From positions 14,942,598 to 15,006,597 of the forward strand of contig NC_065421.1 in NCBI RefSeq assembly GCF_024362695.1: a DNA stretch of 64,000 bases, read 5' to 3'. The notes beneath the pieces were generated by a model. That model did not search any database and was not told where the DNA came from. It worked only from the letters and a program-made list of their open reading frames with translations. Positions 8,801 through 18,129 of this stretch are shown piece after piece. The number at the start of each line of letters is the position of its first letter. The stretch's first letter is position 1. The DNA comes from Pectinophora gossypiella (Eukaryota > Arthropoda > Insecta > Lepidoptera > Gelechiidae). The position numbers were made by a program, and so were the translations under genes.

Positions 8801-11800
8801 GGAGGCGGGCGCCAGCGTGGAGGCGGAGGCCCGCGCCGCGGCCGCGCCCGCGGGGCCCGCCGCGCCCGCCAGCGACTCCAGCGCCTCCACGCGCATCGTG
8901 ATCACGCCGAACGTCTGCAACCAGCCGGGGGACATTACTCGGACCGTACACGCTGTTGTAGTGATAGTCTCCACAAGGCGCGACACCCCTTCAGCCGCGG
9001 TTAGAAAAGACCAAAGTTTCATAACTTCATCATTTTCTGCACCATGTAGTTGGCAAATTTTCTTTCAACTTTCAGAGAGGCGTTTGACAGAGTTCCCCAC
9101 GGTATTCTCGTCACAAAATTATCTGAACGAGCACTGATTAGATCGTTGTTAATCTTATTGACATTCCATTTCGAAAATGAAATAATATCCTGATTAGCAA
9201 TTAAATTCGGTTGACAGAAGATTATACTATATCTGGCGTACCACAAGGTTCTCATGTCGGCCCTATTCTTTCTAATTTATATTTATTTTATTTCCTACTG
9301 TGTACATGTTGCGTTCAATGGACAATCTCTACATTTAGGCAGCGTTTCCATTAACGCGGAGCTGTGTGCAGATGTGCAGGAATCGACCAATCACCGTGAG
9401 GGAGAGTGACAGAGCGTCTTCGTTTTTCGGTCTCTCGAACGCTGTGATTGGTAAAACCCGCACATCTCCGCCCATCTCCGGCCTTAGCTTATGTGTTTTC
9501 CTGTGAAGTGAGCACGTGCCTGTGAAGCCTCCTGGTAGGCGATGCGTCGCGGCGTCTCCCCCAGCGGCACGGTCCGGATGTGCAGCTTCTGTATCTCGTC
9601 GATGGTGCCGATCGTCACCGTGCTGTCCGTCGCCAGCGCTAAACTGAAATGCACACGGCCATGAACTAACGAACGTAACTCTAATGGGGTGGACCTACAG
9701 TTACAACTTACAACCAGCCACAACTGAATATGTAGTTAATATCGAAATCACGCTCGTAATCTTTTCGGGATGGGCAGTCACACACAGCTACTTTGGATAT
9801 CGCAGATTCGCAGAGATATGCGTTCTGAGCTGGATGTAATGCATCGTGGTCAAACAATAGTCCTTCATGGACATTTGCATCATTTGCATTCATATTACAT
9901 TACATTTGCATTTTGGACATTCGATTTATACATAGTTTTAAGGTTTTTGAATCAATGAGGGTACACATTACAAATTACTTAATAACTAGAGGAACACATT
10001 GAATACCAGACATTTTTGTCATGTAGGTAATCATTAATCTTATAATAAGGTTTTTTATATAAAGTAAGGTTCACTTGAGCTTTAAATTTATTTTCTGACA
10101 AATTCAAAATAGTATCTGGTATTTTATTGTAAAAACGTATACATAACCCCAAAAAGAGGAATTTAATTTACTTAATCTAGAATTTTATTCCTTGTATTGT
10201 AAGTATGCCTTACACAGTTTCTCGGAAGAAGAGATACATTTTACGTACATACATACATAATGTGTAATTTTAATGTTCCTTACGTTTGCTAGAACAAATT
10301 TAATACACTAGTTTTCGTAGCATTTAGAACTAGGTTATTTACTGTAAAGCAACTCAGAACCTGCGACACAGCGCTGTTTCCTTTGTCAAGTTCCTTTAAC
10401 TTTCTGTTGGGATCTTAGATAATTAGCGATTGGTACCTGTCAGGGTAGGCGGCGGCGTTGAGGCTGCACATGTGTGTGACCTCCTTGAGGTTAACGTTGG
10501 AGAACACCAGCTTGTGGTTGGACGAGAAGATCACCGTCGGCCGGTCCGAGCACGCGAAGATGTTCGTCGTCGATAGAGATCTGCAACCGACAACCGCGCC
10601 CACATTTAATCATTGCAATCTTTGAATCTGTGAAGTTACGGTGAATGGCCATTTACAAAGTGAGCGTATTCCATCATAGACAGATCCGGTGTTTTATAGA
10701 AGCAACTGCGAAGAACCGATCCACCAAACTCGCTCGCGTGTGATCACAACCCCACCTGGTCAAATAAGCAAACCCTGGAAGTAATACGTGATGAACGCCA
10801 GAGTGGTCACGATTGTCTCGAGCAACAGCTTGCAACTTGCCTTGCATAAATCTTGCGAGAGGTGGTGCGCTGAAGAGTCTCTCTCGCTGGAGATCATTGC
10901 TCATGTGACGTGAGTAGAACATCTCACGCGAGTGTCTCACGTACCTGAAGCTGCGCAGCACCGTGGGTTGCGTGCCGAGTGTGACTTTCTTGCGGTTGCT
11001 GAGCACCCCAGTTTCCCGGTCGAGCGTGAAGTAGAACATGGAGCCGTCGCCGAGCGCACACAGCAGGTAGCACACGCCCTCCAGCACGCTGATCAGCAGC
11101 GAGCGCGGGATTATCTCTGGGGACATCGCGGAACGATATCAATAAGCGGTCGAGCGGGAGCGAGAGCCCGTGCCGCCGCGGGCGAGGGACCCGGTACCTC
11201 CGGCCAGCTTCTCCGTGTGCAGCGGCGTCAGCTCGGGCAGGCGCAGCACCCGCACGGAGATGTCGGTCCACAGCCCCACGCCCAGCAGCCGCGGGGGCGC
11301 GTCGTCCGCCGCCGGCGCCAGGTCCAGGCACGCCACCTCCTCCTCCATGCACACCTCGCTGGGGACACAAGACTATCGTTACGGTTTGGACCCGCGGGGT
11401 TCGATATACCAAATCGTACACGCATGGCAGTCGCACAAGTGGGGCAACGGACAAGAGTCCTCACGTGAGCAGCTGCAGCGCGCCGTCGCCCACGGCCAGC
11501 AGCGACAGCCGCGGGCCCGCCGCCACCACGGCGCGCGCGCCCGCGCACGCCACCACGCCCACGCCGCGCCCCGCGCCCGCCCCCCCCCCCCCCCCCGCCG
11601 CCGCCCGCCACTCGGCCGCCAGCGCCCAGCCGCCGTCGGCGCCGCGCGCCACCAGGCGGATGCCCTCGTCCGTCACCTGCGGGCATCGTGCCGAAGACTG
11701 GATAATCCCGATCGTTTTGGGAACTCCGGAAAGGACTTTGATCTCTTGCAATTTTCTGGTCTTGACCACCGATGATGACGATATATTCGAAAAAACTTTT

Positions 11801-14800
11801 GATATAAGTAGATTGATTCTTTCGAACTCTCAGTGGTTCGATATCTAGACCGGAATTCATCTTTACATCGAAAGACCTTTCACACGACATAATAGTGACT
11901 CGTCGGTATTGGTCGTCCAGGCCTGTCACCCACAATCCATAAATGCCCCAATAGTACAGTTCTTGCAGGAGAGCCGCCGTAGACGTAATTAAGGTGGCAT
12001 TAATAAACTAATCTCGGCTGAGACTGCTGTCACATTAACATGATTTTAAGAGAAAACACTTTCCACGTGACATATACGTCGTCACCATTGGTGGTCTAGA
12101 CCGAAATATCTATTATGAATTGAAAACAACAAAGTGTCTGTCTATATTACCTGCACCAGTTGATTGTGAACAACGTTGCCCGTGAAGAAGGTCTGCCGGT
12201 CCGACACGAAACCCTTGATCTCCGTCTCTTCCACCTCCTCGCCGTTTAGCGTTAAAACCCTAAAAGAATCTACTGGTTATAATTACGTCAATTTTACATC
12301 GGCTAAGCTTTATATACACGTGCAATATAATTAAACAGTTTGACGATGTGAATATTTAATGATTTATATACGTAGATGTTGTTAGAGGCAATGAGCTAGC
12401 GACCTGGTCTGCCCCACGAAGGAGAGTACGAGCGTGTCGTGGTGCGTGGCGCCGGGCGCCAACGTGAGCGCCCACATGCCCTTGATGCCGGGCAGGTCGA
12501 TGCTGGCCTGCTCCTGGATGCCGATCCCGTTGCGGATGATGCGCAGGGACCCCATCTTGAACGCTCCTGCGGAAGATGCAACGATACGAAGGCGAATGGA
12601 AACATGCAGGATCTTCTTAGTTTAGCAAGTGAATGACTGTAGTGGTACGTAGTGGGTTACCCGAGCAGGTGATGAGCTGGTTCTGCCCCTGGCGCTCCAG
12701 GTCGACGACGCACATGTCGACGATGGGCGCCAGCGACGTGAAGCTCTCCATGGGCAGCACGTGCTGGCCCGCGTCGTCCCTGGCCGCCGCCAGCCGCACG
12801 AGGGCCGAGTCCCCCAGCCGCGAGCCCACGAACACCACGCCGTTGTCCAGGTACGTCATGCACTCCGGGATCGGGATGTCGCCTGGGGCATCAGTCAGAT
12901 CGGTATTGGGATACATGGTACATTAGCTGATACGATCAAATTTAATCTGAGCTCATTGAATGTCAAAAGGCAAAAATATTAATACAAAGCTATGTCCAAA
13001 CATCATCATATCACAGTAAATTCTTAAACAGACTTTTCTTAAACTAAATAGATCAGTTTAAATTACTAAAATCTTACATCAAACTTCATTCGATGATCTA
13101 ATCATAAAAAATATAAAGTCTCAGAAATCGCCAACTAAACGGGTATAGTACTGACCGAGAAGCTCGACCTTCAGGTCCTTGACGGCCTGCGTGCCGTCGG
13201 GGCGGTGCGCCAGCTCCAGCAGCAGCATGAACAGCCGCCCCGCGATGTCACCCAGCAGGTAGCGCAGGCCGCGGCCGTCCACGCGGCAGTAGCAGTTGAT
13301 CGGCGTCATCTACACACACAGCGCCTTGTGTACACAGTTTATCTGGACACATGTCACATCAGCCACACATGTCAAATCACATTTGCTAGAGACCTACACT
13401 AAAATAGTATGCACAGTAGTGAGTTATTGAATACAATGTTGATTGTGAATCTTTTCGATTCAACTGACATATATATATCAGCTCTTTGAGAGATATATCT
13501 GTGGTAGCCTCGCAGGTAGAACGCTTGCCTTTCTCGTTGAAGTCGCAGGTTCGAACCCAGCACAGGCCTAAACCAATGATTGTCGAATTTGTTACCAAAT
13601 TCATGTTTGAATCATAAATTATTATCACATGCTCAGCAGTGAAGGAAAACATCGTGAGGAAACCCACATTCGCAGAAGTGCATTTTCGGAGGTATGTGAC
13701 CTAACCTGTATTGGGCTGGTTCTCCTTTCGCAGGTTGGAAGGTCAAACAGTCAGACGCTTCTGTAAATACCGGACCTGCCAAATCTTCAGGTTAGGTTAG
13801 CAGACCGAGACAAAGACAGAGGTGATGATCTGAGCTTATAGTGTTTAAAAAAACAGTAAATTATTTTTTAAATAAAATGTAGCTTATAGAATAAGTGGTC
13901 CCAGCTGTTCTAATATTTACCTTTATCTGTGGTGGAGCTACAGCTACGTAGCTTTGACCATCGTGATACACTATTGACTCCTGGCCAATTACAATTGCAC
14001 CACCTGAAATACAAATACTATGTATTTAATTCGACATCATAGGCATACTACCATTACTACATGTATTTCTATGGCAATAAGTGTTGTTTACCAAGTGGGC
14101 TGGGCACAGGAATGAGTATGCTTGCCTCTGTCTCCACATTGTCTTGTTTCCACGGAATCTTCATAAATTCCTTATCTCTCAGATTGAGTTCATGCGTCTG
14201 GAATTATACAAATAACAATTAGTCTAATGAGTTATTTAATAACTGTAAGTAACAAAATTAAGTTTTTTTTATTTACCTTAATATGTCTACCATTGAGATC
14301 TTGATGAACTAAGATTAGTGTAGGATTGGAACAGCCATGCAAAAACTCTGCATCATACACATTTAATTCTTCTAACCTGCAAAAATCCATTATTATTTAA
14401 GATCACATAAACAAATAAACTCTTAAATAAATGGGTAAGGCTTTATTTTTCAACTTACCTTAAACTAGCAGCTTTTAGTTCTGTGGAATCTTTATCAAGT
14501 GGAATTATCTTAAATAGACCATCATAGAGTCTAAGACCAATAACCCGAGCCTGTGGGTCAATGACTGCCAGGATGCCATTCTCGGATGGTTTGCCGATGC
14601 GGTCAGACACGTCTCCGTGAGCACGGGTCACCACTTCCAAGTCACCATTGGCACCAGTTCGCCACTCCAAAATCATTGCATTGTAACGAGCTGTCAGTAT
14701 AAATACTAAATCCTTTTTCTCGTACTGAAAATGAAATTTTATATTAGAAATTATAGCCTGTGTTGGGAGACATAAAAGTTATTCAAAAATTACAAAAAGG

Positions 14801-15376
14801 AGTTAAAATAGTGTGTAGGAACTCACAGGCGGCCGGAAGAGCTTCATCTTGGCAACACGGCCATACAGGCCCACCTCCTTCATGGGGCGTAGGCCCTCCG
14901 GCGTCACGAGGTACATCTCCAGCCGCGACACCTTCGCCACCAGCAGGTTGAGGTCCGTCGGCGACGTGAAGTTCCCTGCGCGACAACATCCTCACTATAA
15001 TCTCACACATTTTGTATCCAGTGTATATACAGGTGAAAACAGTGGTTACGAAGTATTATAAGACGTTGGAAAGCGAACTTATTGCAAATCGGATAAAAGA
15101 GAATGCGGGAAGCATGATGGTTTGGAGTCGCAATATTTTAGTCACATATCTGGATTAATACCGGTAGAAACATTGTATTCTTTAATGAAAATTAATGTAA
15201 TAGACTTATCAAACCTGCATAGCATATACGTCTAAGATGCCGAAAATAGCCTTGTGTGATATAGAAGTATAGTTAACCTCAATATGGCAAAAATGTAAGT
15301 ATATCAAATTTTTACCGGTAACACACGCTGTGACGGCAGTCGGCTTCTGCGCCGTCACCACGTAGTGGTATGCCAT
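5826..15376 (-). CDS. DDB1: DDB1, damage-specific DNA-binding protein 1 (CUL4 adaptor), 23 exons
   Basis: Exons in transcript order: 15316-15376, 14827-14975, 14459-14724, 14277-14376, 14092-14197, 13921-14003, 13156-13309, 12661-12882, 12404-12566, 12151-12259, 11465-11676, 11198-11358, 10945-11116, 10437-10580, 9520-9643, 8701-8914, 8365-8498, 7968-8093, 7739-7888, 7276-7406, 7008-7183, 6309-6535, 5826-5909. They total 3468 nt: 1155 residues against 1140 in human. DDB1 links CUL4-RING ubiquitin ligase to DCAF receptors and, with DDB2, recognises UV-damaged DNA in the nucleus. The start (VVTAQKPTAV), the segments YLDNGVVFVGSRLGDS and VDMCVVDLERQGQ, and the C-terminal VEDLTRIH follow human DDB1 in order, covering beta-propellers A, B and C and the helical C-terminus. 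Oddities: a GC donor after exon 15; a 17-C run in exon 11 giving a Gly stretch near residue 500; an Ala-rich loop near residues 755-790 replacing the human Ser-rich loop; Cys in place of Gly at the exon 21/22 junction. No intact alternative product fits. Confidence 0.97.
6080..6250. repeat. Small repeat related to the one at 9339-9486
   Basis: Located in the last DDB1 intron. It shares blocks around 'tccattgaagcggagc' and 'aatcaccgcgaaggtgacag' with a second copy in intron 15. The shared blocks with different internal sequence suggest a short non-autonomous element. Boundaries are approximate. Confidence 0.4.
6761..6939. mobile_element. Small inverted-repeat element (MITE-like) in DDB1 intron 21
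   Basis: The ends read GTTCTTAC and GTAAGAAC. Inside, a block around 'gactcccgatat' plus 'ctgttgcaagtgcc' on the left is repeated inverted on the right (6899-6939). The arms of about 50 bp enclose about 65 bp with a second short inverted pair (ggatct/agatct). No coding capacity. Confidence 0.6.
9050..9300 (+). pseudogene. LINE reverse transcriptase fragment in DDB1 intron 15
   Basis: On the plus strand, antisense to DDB1, two frames give REAFDRVPHGILVTKL (from about 9076) and then, after a frame change, TISGVPQGSHVGPILSNLYL (about 9229-9290). The second contains the GVPQGS motif of non-LTR retrotransposon reverse transcriptases, and the first is the AFDRVPH segment that precedes it. The piece is truncated at both ends and frameshifted, so it is a dead insertion. 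Confidence 0.8.
9339..9486. repeat. Inverted-repeat element related to 6080-6250
   Basis: Located in DDB1 intron 15 next to the exon 15 donor. A left part with 'gcggagctgtgtgcagatgt' pairs with a right part reading 'cacatctccgcccatctccg', and 'ccaatcac' pairs with 'gtgattgg'. It ends about 30 bases from the splice junction. Confidence 0.5.
9990..10165 (-). pseudogene. C-terminal remnant of a LINE polyprotein in DDB1 intron 14
   Basis: A minus-strand stretch of about 53 codons reads without stops and contains FYNKIPDTILNLSENKFK, then KPYYKINDYLHDKNVW. This resembles the extreme C-terminus of jockey/CR1-like LINE reverse transcriptases in Lepidoptera (YNKIP...NKFK...YY.INDYL). In-frame stops lie just upstream, so only the tail remains. 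It was missed as an open frame because it has no start codon. Confidence 0.65.
13497..13805 (+). repeat. tRNA-derived SINE in DDB1 intron 6
   Basis: The head has RNA polymerase III promoter-like boxes: an A-box-like stretch in 13500-13525 and a B box GGTTCGAACCC at about 13548-13558. The body contains the block 'aaaacatcgtgaggaaaccc', which I recognise from lepidopteran SINEs. It is plus strand, opposite to DDB1. It is not a tRNA gene because the cloverleaf cannot be closed. Confidence 0.75.
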
Positions 15377-16531
15377 GATGGAAATACACAAACTAATTCA
15401 ATATTTTCAGGGAAAAACACTTTATTTTCACTTCCATTTAATAACACAAAACAATTCTTCGCCCGCTCCGCTCCGTCACTAGTGATGTGCTTACATGCTT
15501 CTAAGTTGTGACATATATGTCATGACACGACAATCGATCGATTGATGTAAATTAATGACAACATGAAATTACTAAATTATTAAAAATGAGTTGGGCAAAG
15601 CCACAATTATTACAACTACAGACACTTTTCATACCAAATTCTAAGATAGATGATAATGACCCGTACGTAAAGGCAGTATTTTTTTTTACTCTGAGGATCC
15701 GTATCATCCGTATAGTAAAGTCATAGAGCAACACGGATCTCCGCAAGTAGGTATAAAACACAAATGGTCCTTGAGGGTAACAGGATATTTTATATGATTG
15801 ACTAGTGAGGACAATGATTATTTATTATTATGTAGGACAATTTCTCTGCAGGATTTCACATATTAAGTCCAGTGACACAATTATTAAATAAATAAATAGC
15901 ATAATTAATTAACTAATACTTATAGAAAAAGTTAAAAGATAATAAAATGTGGTTTTCGAATAATACATACTTTGTGAGACTGTCCGTTGTTTGGTAAGGA
16001 CTTTACAGGTTTGAATCACCTGATGGTCTGAAAAAATAAGTTGTTTCCGTGCTTCAGAGGGCACGTTATATCTCGTCTCGGGTATAAGCCGTAAAAAATA
16101 CCTCCACCAACCCACAGTGGAGTAGCGTGGTGGAGTATGCACCATACCCCCTCCGGTTGATTGAGGGGAGGCCTGTGCTCAGCAGTGGGACGTACATAGA
16201 CTTTTTATGTGATATTATGTTCTACATAATTATATCATATTGCTCATATCTTGAAAGAAAAATGGTGTGTCAAATAAAATAACGCATTTTCTTACAATTT
16301 TTATTAACGCTAAATATTATTGTATACAGGAAATATCAAAACTTCCTTTTGAACTGTCAATAGTCTTACTATGGGAAATGTTTGTTTTTTTTTTTCATAA
16401 AACAACATTGCCAATAAACTCAACAACTACATATGCCAAGAAAAAATAAAGACTATCGTTACATTCTCAATTAAACTAACATAGCTTTATGTAATACCCT
16501 TAGGCAGGTAAAACTAAATGTTTACTTTAAG
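15377..16531. other. DDB1 upstream region and CHCHD4 3' flank
   Basis: The side next to DDB1 (about 15377-15540) should hold its 5' untranslated region and promoter; it has a GC-rich block at 15460-15475 and no clear TATA box. A retroposon lies at about 15990-16206. A minus-strand AATAAA hexamer at 16300-16305 lies about 230 bases downstream of the CHCHD4 stop and could end that transcript. Nothing else is coding. Confidence 0.5.
15990..16206 (+). repeat. Lepidopteran retroposon copy
   Basis: It contains a block around 'cctgatggtctgaaa', then 'ccgtgcttcagagggcacgt', and ends with 'ggcctgtgctcagcagtggg'. These blocks occur in the same order in a widespread lepidopteran SINE/LINE family. Degenerate copies of the tail appear at about 21360-21415 and 38713-38790 on the opposite strand. 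Confidence 0.6.
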
Positions 16532-17172
16532 TTATTTAGATTTGGCGGTGGCAGGCTGCGAGTCTCCGGCGGCGGGGGCGGGGACGGGGGTATTGGCGGC
16601 TGCGGCCGCAGTGGCGGAAGCAGAAGCCGCGTCGCCTCCCGCTTCGGCCTCGCTCATGGCGGCCGCCAGTTCGTCGTCTTCATCCTTGCCATACAGCTCG
16701 GGGTAGTGTGACATACAATCTTGCATTACACTAAACTTCTCGTAGCAGTCACTGCCCTTTGGATCTGCCTCACTGAAATTCGGAAATTAAGAATTATATT
16801 AAAGTGGGAATGCCAAACAACTATTGTATGCCTTTAGAAAGATGTCTGCAAAACATTTATTATCATTTGAGGAAGTTCTTATAATTTTTTCAATGTTTTT
16901 CTTTATTATTTCTAAAGGTGAAAATGTAGTTTTATTTACCTGTAATGGAAACATGAGAAGGCCTCTCTGAATTGTGTTCCACAGGGCCCAGTGGCCATGC
17001 CTCCAAGACATGGGCAGCCCCAGTTGATGGAGCCATCTGGCATGATAAGCCCTGGTGCAGGCTCAGGTTCCGGCAGTGTCACCTTGCTAGGGGTGGACAG
17101 CTCCTCCCGTGTCGCCACCATTACTATGTCTTTACCACCAGGGCCAGACGTTAAAACGGCTCTGCTAGTCAT
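16532..17172 (-). CDS. CHCHD4: CHCHD4/MIA40-like mitochondrial oxidoreductase, 2 coding exons
   Basis: Coding exons are 16940-17172 and 16532-16772 (474 nt; 157 residues plus stop; human CHCHD4 has 142). MIA40 oxidises incoming twin-cysteine proteins in the mitochondrial intermembrane space together with the sulfhydryl oxidase ALR/Erv1. The redox-active CPC motif is at residues 53-55 (INWGCPCLGGMATGPCG). The twin CX9C pairs are C64-C74 and C87-C97. The C-terminal third, after ELYGKDEDDE, is Ala-rich and low-complexity where human CHCHD4 is Glu-rich. There is no N-terminal presequence, as in animal MIA40. A splice acceptor (AG at 17194-17195) lies 21 bases before the ATG, so the upstream exon is elsewhere; the best donor follows the stop of the Rpp14-like gene. 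Reading through the intron instead would allow a 14-residue extension from 17214. Confidence 0.95.
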
Positions 17173-17193
17173 TTTGCTTGTTTCTAATGTATT

Positions 17194-17743
17194 CTGAAAT
17201 AGAAATGATGCCAAAAGTTAGATAATATTCACATACATATACATAAACTCTCGCCTATTTCCCACCATAGGTAAACAGACACTATGGAATTCCATTTGAT
17301 TCATTCCTGACACACTTTTCTTGCTTCCTCCACACTCATCAATTGTTTCATTCATGCATGCCAGTTCAGAGTAGACCATATTGAACCTTTTATAAGTAAA
17401 TATAGGTAAGTTATAAAAATAATAAAATAAGAAAAGTAAGATGATCCATGCTTTGGAAGGTATGCTAAGTCGTTCATCCCGGTTACTGCTTACTGATATA
17501 AGTAGGTACATAGTCGTTACATGAGCCATGTCAAGGGCCTTTGGTGGCTCAATAATAACTCTGACACCACGGTTGGTCAGTAATCCACCTCATATACCCA
17601 CACGACAGAAGAATACAATTTATAAGCTAAATTGAAAATAATTATCTGGAGCTTGCCTATCTGCTTAAGTCAATATGGTAATGTGTCAGGTTGAGTTTTT
17701 CCAAATGAATTTTAAGCTTGCTAGTTGCTCAGCATAATCTTAC
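17194..17743 (-). other. Proposed shared intron joining Rpp14-like and CHCHD4 frames
   Basis: On the minus strand the sequence starts GTAAGA (17743-17738), six bases after the Rpp14-like stop, and ends with a pyrimidine-rich tract and CAG at 17196-17194, just before the CHCHD4 leader. This would be a 550-bp GT-AG intron. A retroposon lies inside it. It could also hold a separate CHCHD4 promoter, but I see no clear core-promoter motif. Confidence 0.6.
17462..17608 (+). repeat. Retroposon fragment inside the proposed shared intron
   Basis: Blocks around 'cccggttactgcttactgat', 'cgttacatgagccatgtcaa' and 'ggcctttggtggctcaataa' follow one another, ending 'caccacggttggtcagtaat'. I recognise this order from a very common lepidopteran repeat. 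It is antisense to the host transcript. Confidence 0.65.
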
Positions 17744-17749
17744 CAGCTG

Positions 17750-18129
17750 TTAAATGAGAGCTTGCAGCGAGGTAGCCTGTCCCTGCACGCGCAGCGCCGG
17801 CGCCGACAGTGCGAGCGCCGCCCGCACCCGCCGCAGTTGGTCGGCCCTCACCCGCAAGAGCGCGCGCCTGCCGCCTGCTCGTAGCACGTCCACGTGCAGC
17901 GCTGCGCCGCCCAAGGAGCCGAACAGTTCCGTCGCCGCCGATTCCACTGCACGCCGCACGCCTAAGCTGGACTCCTCGCTACTTACACAAAGTTTGCAAG
18001 ATTTATAGCTACTACATAGAAAGTTTATAATGTATTTATTTTCTAAAACATTACACTAAAATTATTATGCAATCCTGAATTAAACGACGCTTACGATTCG
18101 ATATCCAGGTAAAAATATTGTGAGTTCAT
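17750..18129 (-). CDS. RPP14: RNase P/MRP protein subunit, Rpp14/Pop5 family, 2 exons
   Basis: Exons are 18095-18129 and 17750-18011 (297 nt; 98 residues plus stop; human RPP14 has 124). Rpp14 is a protein subunit of nuclear RNase P, which trims tRNA 5' leaders. The product starts MNSQYFYLDIES. Its core (VRRAVESAATELFG, then ALHVDVLRAGGRRALLRVRAD, ending ALRVQGQATSLQAL) aligns by eye with human RPP14 (SAVKDLFG, then ALPLDILTYEEKTLSAILRI, ending AFRVIQVSPFLLAL). Exon 1 was placed because the frame of exon 2 runs into a stop upstream, an in-frame TGA lies five codons before the ATG, and a GTAAGC donor gives the right phase. The exon 2 acceptor is a tandem TAGTAG, so it may start at 18011 or 18008. 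Codons are strongly GC-rich. Rpp14 is preferred to Pop5 because of length and the C-terminal segment. A splice donor six bases after the stop suggests linkage to CHCHD4. Confidence 0.7.

Noticed and set aside
11228..11935. Minus-strand 235-codon open frame over DDB1 exons 11-12
   Set aside because: It overlaps DDB1 exons in another frame and is rich in Arg/Gly/Pro, as GC-rich shadow frames are. The DDB1 frame has clear homology and fits all splice phases.
13500..13575. Possible tRNA gene
   Set aside because: The B box is good, but acceptor and anticodon stems cannot be formed and the downstream sequence is a SINE body.
17750..17959. Rpp14-like frame starting at the GTG near 17959
   Set aside because: The exon continues in frame upstream to a tandem acceptor, and an ATG exon at 18095-18129 joins in the right phase, so an internal non-ATG start is not needed.
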